Shown in pieces: positions 6,110 to 8,868 of a stretch of DNA of 8,868 nucleotides. Below the pieces are notes generated by a model, which saw nothing but the letters and a program-made list of their open reading frames with translations, did not search any database and was not told the origin of the DNA. The stretch is from contig DMMN01000263.1 of NCBI GenBank assembly GCA_003453835.1, forward strand, positions 4,077-12,944, in the 5' to 3' direction. Numbering within the stretch: position 1 is the stretch's first letter; the number at the start of each line of letters is the position of its first letter. The DNA is from Bacteroidota bacterium (lineage in GTDB: Bacteria; Bacteroidota; Ignavibacteria; UBA10030). Position numbers and translations under genes: made by a program.

Positions 6110-6566
6110 GGCGGTACAAGTTAGGTGTGGCGAATCGCCTTCACGGCGTGGAGGCAAAGCTATTGATTTGCCTCACGAAAAACAATCTGAAAGAAATTGG
6201 AAATCCCCATCAGATGACCTGGCGTTGCGTCCCGGAAAAGGCTTAAGAAGTTACCCACAAATCTCCACAAAAGGTCTTCTCTTCTCCAACCTCATTCGCC
6301 CTGATTAGCGGTCACCTTTGTAGTCGGATTTCTTTGAAGACCTTCTGACACGAAGCAAGGTTGGGTGACAATTCTCTTCGATACCTTTCACGAGACCGTC
6401 CAAATCAGTTCTATCAATATTCCGGATTATTGGAAACGCGGGGGATGCCCTCGACGGAGTGTTGTTTTTTGGAGATTTTTGTCATCATCCGGTCGGCATA
6501 CTTCTTGTGCTGATAAGGCCACTATTTCAACGACTCGCCCCGGCCAACAAACAGAAAGGCTCTCTC
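6110..6566. promoter_or_regulatory. Divergent intergenic region between receiver gene and S46 peptidase
   Basis: This region must hold promoters for both divergent genes, but I see no confident -35/-10 pair. Visible elements, besides the leader hairpin, are: two DnaA-box-like motifs ten bases apart (TTACCCACA 6251-6259, ATCTCCACA 6261-6269); a 9-bp perfect inverted repeat with distant arms (AAGGTCTTC 6271-6279, GAAGACCTT 6336-6344); GTCACC 6311-6316 facing GGTGAC 6364-6369; and GTGACA at 6365-6370 as a possible -35. Open frames here on the plus strand are upstream extensions or shadows of the peptidase gene. Confidence 0.45.
6147..6177 (-). other. Hairpin in the leader of the receiver gene
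   Basis: GAGGCAAA (6151-6158) and TTTGCCTC (6167-6174) form an 8-bp perfect stem with an 8-nt loop. CGT (6147-6149) with ACG (6175-6177) extends it across a one-base bulge. It lies 38 nt upstream of the receiver gene ATG (minus strand) and would be transcribed as part of its 5' leader if transcription starts further out. A smaller stem, CGCC 6136-6139 with GGCG 6145-6148, lies closer to the start. No T run follows, so it is not a terminator. I cannot match it to a known riboswitch. Confidence 0.5.
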
Positions 6567-8723
6567 ATGCTCCACTCAGTTCTGCGACCGTCTTTTCTCG
6601 CCATCACAATCTCGCTCTTGTTCCTTCTCGGCTGCTCGACGTCTCAGGGAACCAGAACGCAAACGCATCTCTCCATCGATCCCGACACTGTGAGGGCGGG
6701 CCGGTTCGACACCGGCAGAATGTGGACGTTCGACTATCCACCGGTTGATTACTTCAAACAGACATACGATTTTACACCGGACGCGTCATGGTTTGAGAAG
6801 GCGCGCCTCTCCGCTCTTCGTCTTCCAAACTGCTCTGCCTCTTTCGTTTCGGAAGACGGGCTTGTCTTCACGAATCATCACTGCGCCCGCGGATCACTTG
6901 ATGCAGTGAACAAGCCGGGAGAGAATCTTCACGAAACCGGATTCCTCGCGGCCAGCCTGGCCGAGGAGCGAAAGGTCCCCAACCTCCACATTGACCAGCT
7001 TGTCCTCGTCGAGGACGTGACCGGGGAAGTGCAACAGGCATTCGAAACGGGAGCGACCGACCATGAGCGCGTTGGCAACAGGAGCAAAGCGATCACCGCC
7101 ATCGAGAGGCGCTACGGCGAAAAGACGAAACTGATCTGCAACGTCGTGAGCTTCTACAACGGCGGCAAGTATGCTCTCTACGGTTATAAGCGGTACAACG
7201 ATGTGCGCCTCGTCTTCGCCCCGGAGACAATGATGGGGTACTTTGGAGGCGACTACGATAACTTCACGTATCCCCGGTATGACCTCGACATCTCGTTCTT
7301 CCGCGTTTACGAGAACGGGCAGCCGCTCAAGACGGCAAATTTCTTCAAGTGGAGCGCGGCGGGCGCGACGGAAAACGAGCTGGTCTTCGTCGTCGGCAAC
7401 CCCGGCTCAACGAACCGGCTCTACTCGTACGCCCAGGTGGAATTCCAGAGGGACGTCGCCTATCCCTACACGTCCAACATCTATAACAATGCCGTGAGGA
7501 TCTATTCGGATTTTATTGCCGGGCACCCCGACAAAAAGATGCGGTTTCAAACCCGCCTCTTCGGCGCATCGAACTCCCAAAAGCTTTTCGCCGGTCGTCT
7601 CACGGGATTGCAGGATCCGATTCTCAATGCAAAGAAGAAGGATTTCGAGCGAAGGTTTAAGGCCGCCGTGGCCGCGAAGCCTGAACTGAAATCACTCTAT
7701 GCCTCCGTGTGGGATGACATCGAGAAGCTCCAGGAGGAGAAAAAGCGGCTCTTCGGTGAAGTGAATGCGTACGCAACCCGAGGAACCGGTCGTTCCGCGC
7801 TGTTCTCTCTCGCATCCGATGTTGTCGACTTTGCCACGCAGATGAAACAGCCGGAAGCGGAGCGAGCTCCTCAGTTTCGAGGAACAGGTTTGGATTCTCT
7901 GAAGCGGAGAATTTACCCTCCCGAATGGGAGCTTGAAATCGAACGGGAGTTCCTTGCTCTCCAGCTCAACTACATGAAGTCTCAGTTCGGCGACAGGAAT
8001 GCGGAATTCAATAAGCTGATCGGTGGGCGAACAGTCATGGATGTGGCGTCAGAACTCGTCGCGTCAGGGATCTTGACTCGCAAAGATCAGACGATGGCGT
8101 TGCTGAACGGCAATCCGGATGATATTCTTTCGTCGAGCGATCCGCTTCTCGCGTTCGTCGCCGGCACGGCATCGCAGGCAAGGGACGCTCGGCAGCGCTA
8201 TGCCGATGTCACGGGAAAAGAACAGGCAAAGGTGCAGTTGCTCGGCAAGGCAATGTTCGATGTCTACGGCACGTCGTTTCCGCCCGATGCCACGTTTACG
8301 CTTCGTCTTCAAGACGGGGTCGTAAAAGGGTACGCGTACAACGGGACGATCGCTCCGTTCTTTACCACGTTCTACGGGCTCTACGATCGCCATTTTTCCT
8401 TCGGCAAGAAGGATCCTTGGAACCTCCCGGAGCGTTGGAAGAATCCGCCATCAACGTTCGACCTGAGCACCCCGTTCAATTTTTCATCGACGAACGACAT
8501 CATCGGCGGCAACTCCGGCAGTCCGGTGGTGAACAGGAACCTCGAGGTTGTAGGACTTGTGTTCGACGGCAACATCGAGAGCCTCCCGGGCAATTTCATC
8601 TTTGACGACACGAAAAACCGCACCGTTTCCGTTCATTCCTCCGGACTCATCGAGGGAATGGACAAGATCTACAAGGCGGACAGGATTGCCAAAGAGCTGA
8701 GAGCGGGCAAAATTGTTCAATAA
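6567..8723 (+). CDS. Family S46 dipeptidyl-peptidase, DPP7-type, predicted lipoprotein
   Basis: S46 enzymes (DPP7, DPP11, DAP BII) remove dipeptides from the N-terminus of oligopeptides outside the cytoplasm, feeding amino-acid catabolism. This one has 718 residues, normal for the family. The signal peptide ends in a clear lipobox (Leu20-Leu21-Gly22-Cys23) followed by Ser, so it is probably anchored in the outer membrane facing the periplasm. The chymotrypsin-like triad is visible: His105 in TNHHC, Asp241 in YDLDISFFR, and Ser650 in GGNSGSPVV. The His-to-Asp spacing (136) equals that of Porphyromonas DPP7. Gly668 (FDGN, 18 residues after the serine) occupies the site that is Arg in Asp/Glu-specific DPP11 and Gly in DPP7, predicting cleavage after hydrophobic residues. 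The start at 6567 is supported by AAAGG at 6555-6559 and places the signal peptide correctly; an upstream ATG at 6459 would not. It is transcribed alone. Confidence 0.95.
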   Translation: MLHSVLRPSFLAITISLLFLLGCSTSQGTRTQTHLSIDPDTVRAGRFDTGRMWTFDYPPVDYFKQTYDFTPDASWFEKARLSALRLPNCSASFVSEDGLVFTNHHCARGSLDAVNKPGENLHETGFLAASLAEERKVPNLHIDQLVLVEDVTGEVQQAFETGATDHERVGNRSKAITAIERRYGEKTKLICNVVSFYNGGKYALYGYKRYNDVRLVFAPETMMGYFGGDYDNFTYPRYDLDISFFRVYENGQPLKTANFFKWSAAGATENELVFVVGNPGSTNRLYSYAQVEFQRDVAYPYTSNIYNNAVRIYSDFIAGHPDKKMRFQTRLFGASNSQKLFAGRLTGLQDPILNAKKKDFERRFKAAVAAKPELKSLYASVWDDIEKLQEEKKRLFGEVNAYATRGTGRSALFSLASDVVDFATQMKQPEAERAPQFRGTGLDSLKRRIYPPEWELEIEREFLALQLNYMKSQFGDRNAEFNKLIGGRTVMDVASELVASGILTRKDQTMALLNGNPDDILSSSDPLLAFVAGTASQARDARQRYADVTGKEQAKVQLLGKAMFDVYGTSFPPDATFTLRLQDGVVKGYAYNGTIAPFFTTFYGLYDRHFSFGKKDPWNLPERWKNPPSTFDLSTPFNFSSTNDIIGGNSGSPVVNRNLEVVGLVFDGNIESLPGNFIFDDTKNRTVSVHSSGLIEGMDKIYKADRIAKELRAGKIVQ

Positions 8724-8732
8724 CACTCGATT

Positions 8733-8749
8733 GATGGTTAGAAACCATC
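8733..8749. other. Small hairpin 3' of the S46 gene
   Basis: GATGGTT (8733-8739) and AACCATC (8743-8749) pair perfectly over 7 bp with a 3-nt loop, 9 nt after the peptidase stop codon. No T run follows on the plus strand, so it is at best an RNA 3'-end stabiliser or a weak termination site. Confidence 0.4.
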
Positions 8750-8763
8750 TCAAAAACCCTCAC

Positions 8764-8785
8764 GCCTGCCTGCCGGCAGGCAGGC
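8764..8785. repeat. 22-bp perfect GC palindrome
   Basis: GCCTGCCTGCC at 8764-8774 is followed immediately by its exact reverse complement at 8775-8785, with no spacer. Each arm is built from the tetramer GCCT repeated. It is a gene-free intergenic motif, probably a dispersed repeat, and possibly an end-of-transcript structure for the peptidase gene. A T run is absent. Confidence 0.8.
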
Positions 8786-8792
8786 AAAGTCG

Positions 8793-8859
8793 CCCCGACT
8801 AATCCTTCGACTCCCCCTCGACTCGCTCCGCTCGCTCGGGGTCGCTCAGGATGTCGGGG
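8793..8859. repeat. Intergenic hairpin repeat related to the one at 1836-1969
   Basis: CCCCGAC (8793-8799) pairs with GTCGGGG (8853-8859), and ATCCT (8802-8806) with AGGAT (8848-8852), separated by a 2-nt bulge. Further in, CGAC-CCC (8808-8815, skipping T8812) can pair with GGGTCG (8839-8844) plus a neighbouring base. The module CCTTCGACT at 8804-8812 matches the right half of the earlier element exactly (1920-1928), and the closing arm TCGCTCAGGAT (8842-8852) resembles TCGCTTAGGGT (1955-1965). The two elements therefore share an outer frame but carry different centres. Confidence 0.7.
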
Positions 8860-8868
8860 TAAACAAAG

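Noticed and set aside
6180..6260. Possible c-di-GMP (GEMM) riboswitch upstream of the receiver gene on the minus strand
   Set aside because: A GGGACGCAACGCC segment resembles part of the GEMM motif, but the matching upstream half (the GCAAACC arm and tetraloop) is absent.
6251..6269. Replication origin
   Set aside because: Only two imperfect DnaA-like boxes are present, with no AT-rich unwinding element and no dnaA, dnaN or similar genes nearby.
8764..8859. CRISPR array
   Set aside because: The repeats are palindromes of differing sequence and are not regularly spaced. No spacer series or cas gene is present.

Overview
The window suggests a Gram-negative bacterium. It encodes two predicted lipoproteins, a CpoB/YbgF-like envelope protein and a family S46 periplasmic peptidase. 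The S46 enzyme, the overall protein character and the style of intergenic repeats fit the Bacteroidota/Ignavibacteria side of the FCB group. That placement is inference, with modest confidence. Apart from the repeats, nothing indicates recent gene transfer: there are no transposases, tRNAs, rRNAs, CRISPR arrays or phage genes.

Layout. (1) 2-829 (+): 3' part of an ATP-grasp ligase-like gene cut by the window edge. (2) 983-1723 (+): a lipoprotein with a textbook coiled coil and a TPR domain, with its own candidate promoter and a strong intrinsic terminator, so probably monocistronic. (3) 1724-2128: a non-coding stretch dominated by a composite inverted-repeat element. (4) 2129-4959 (+): a probable operon of a guanine-deaminase-like CDA-fold enzyme, radA, a tiny PQ-loop membrane protein and rdgB (XTP/dITP pyrophosphatase). 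Three of these four act on nucleobases, nucleotides or DNA damage, giving a loose nucleotide-salvage/sanitation and recombination-repair theme. (5) 4910-6109 (-): a convergent gene that overlaps the rdgB 3' end by 50 bp and encodes an unusual TPR / tandem TerB-like / C-terminal receiver protein. (6) 6110-6566: a divergent intergenic region with several inverted repeats and two DnaA-box-like motifs. (7) 6567-8723 (+): a lipoprotein S46 dipeptidyl-peptidase with an intact catalytic triad and a DPP7-type specificity position. (8) 8724-8868: non-coding, with a small hairpin, a 22-bp perfect GC palindrome and a second hairpin repeat related to the one at 1836-1969.

The points most worth a second look are the receiver protein's domain order and internally duplicated middle region, the mosaic palindromic repeat family in two separate intergenic regions, and the PQ-loop gene placed between radA and rdgB. 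I do not see a clear multi-gene system that I would call new.
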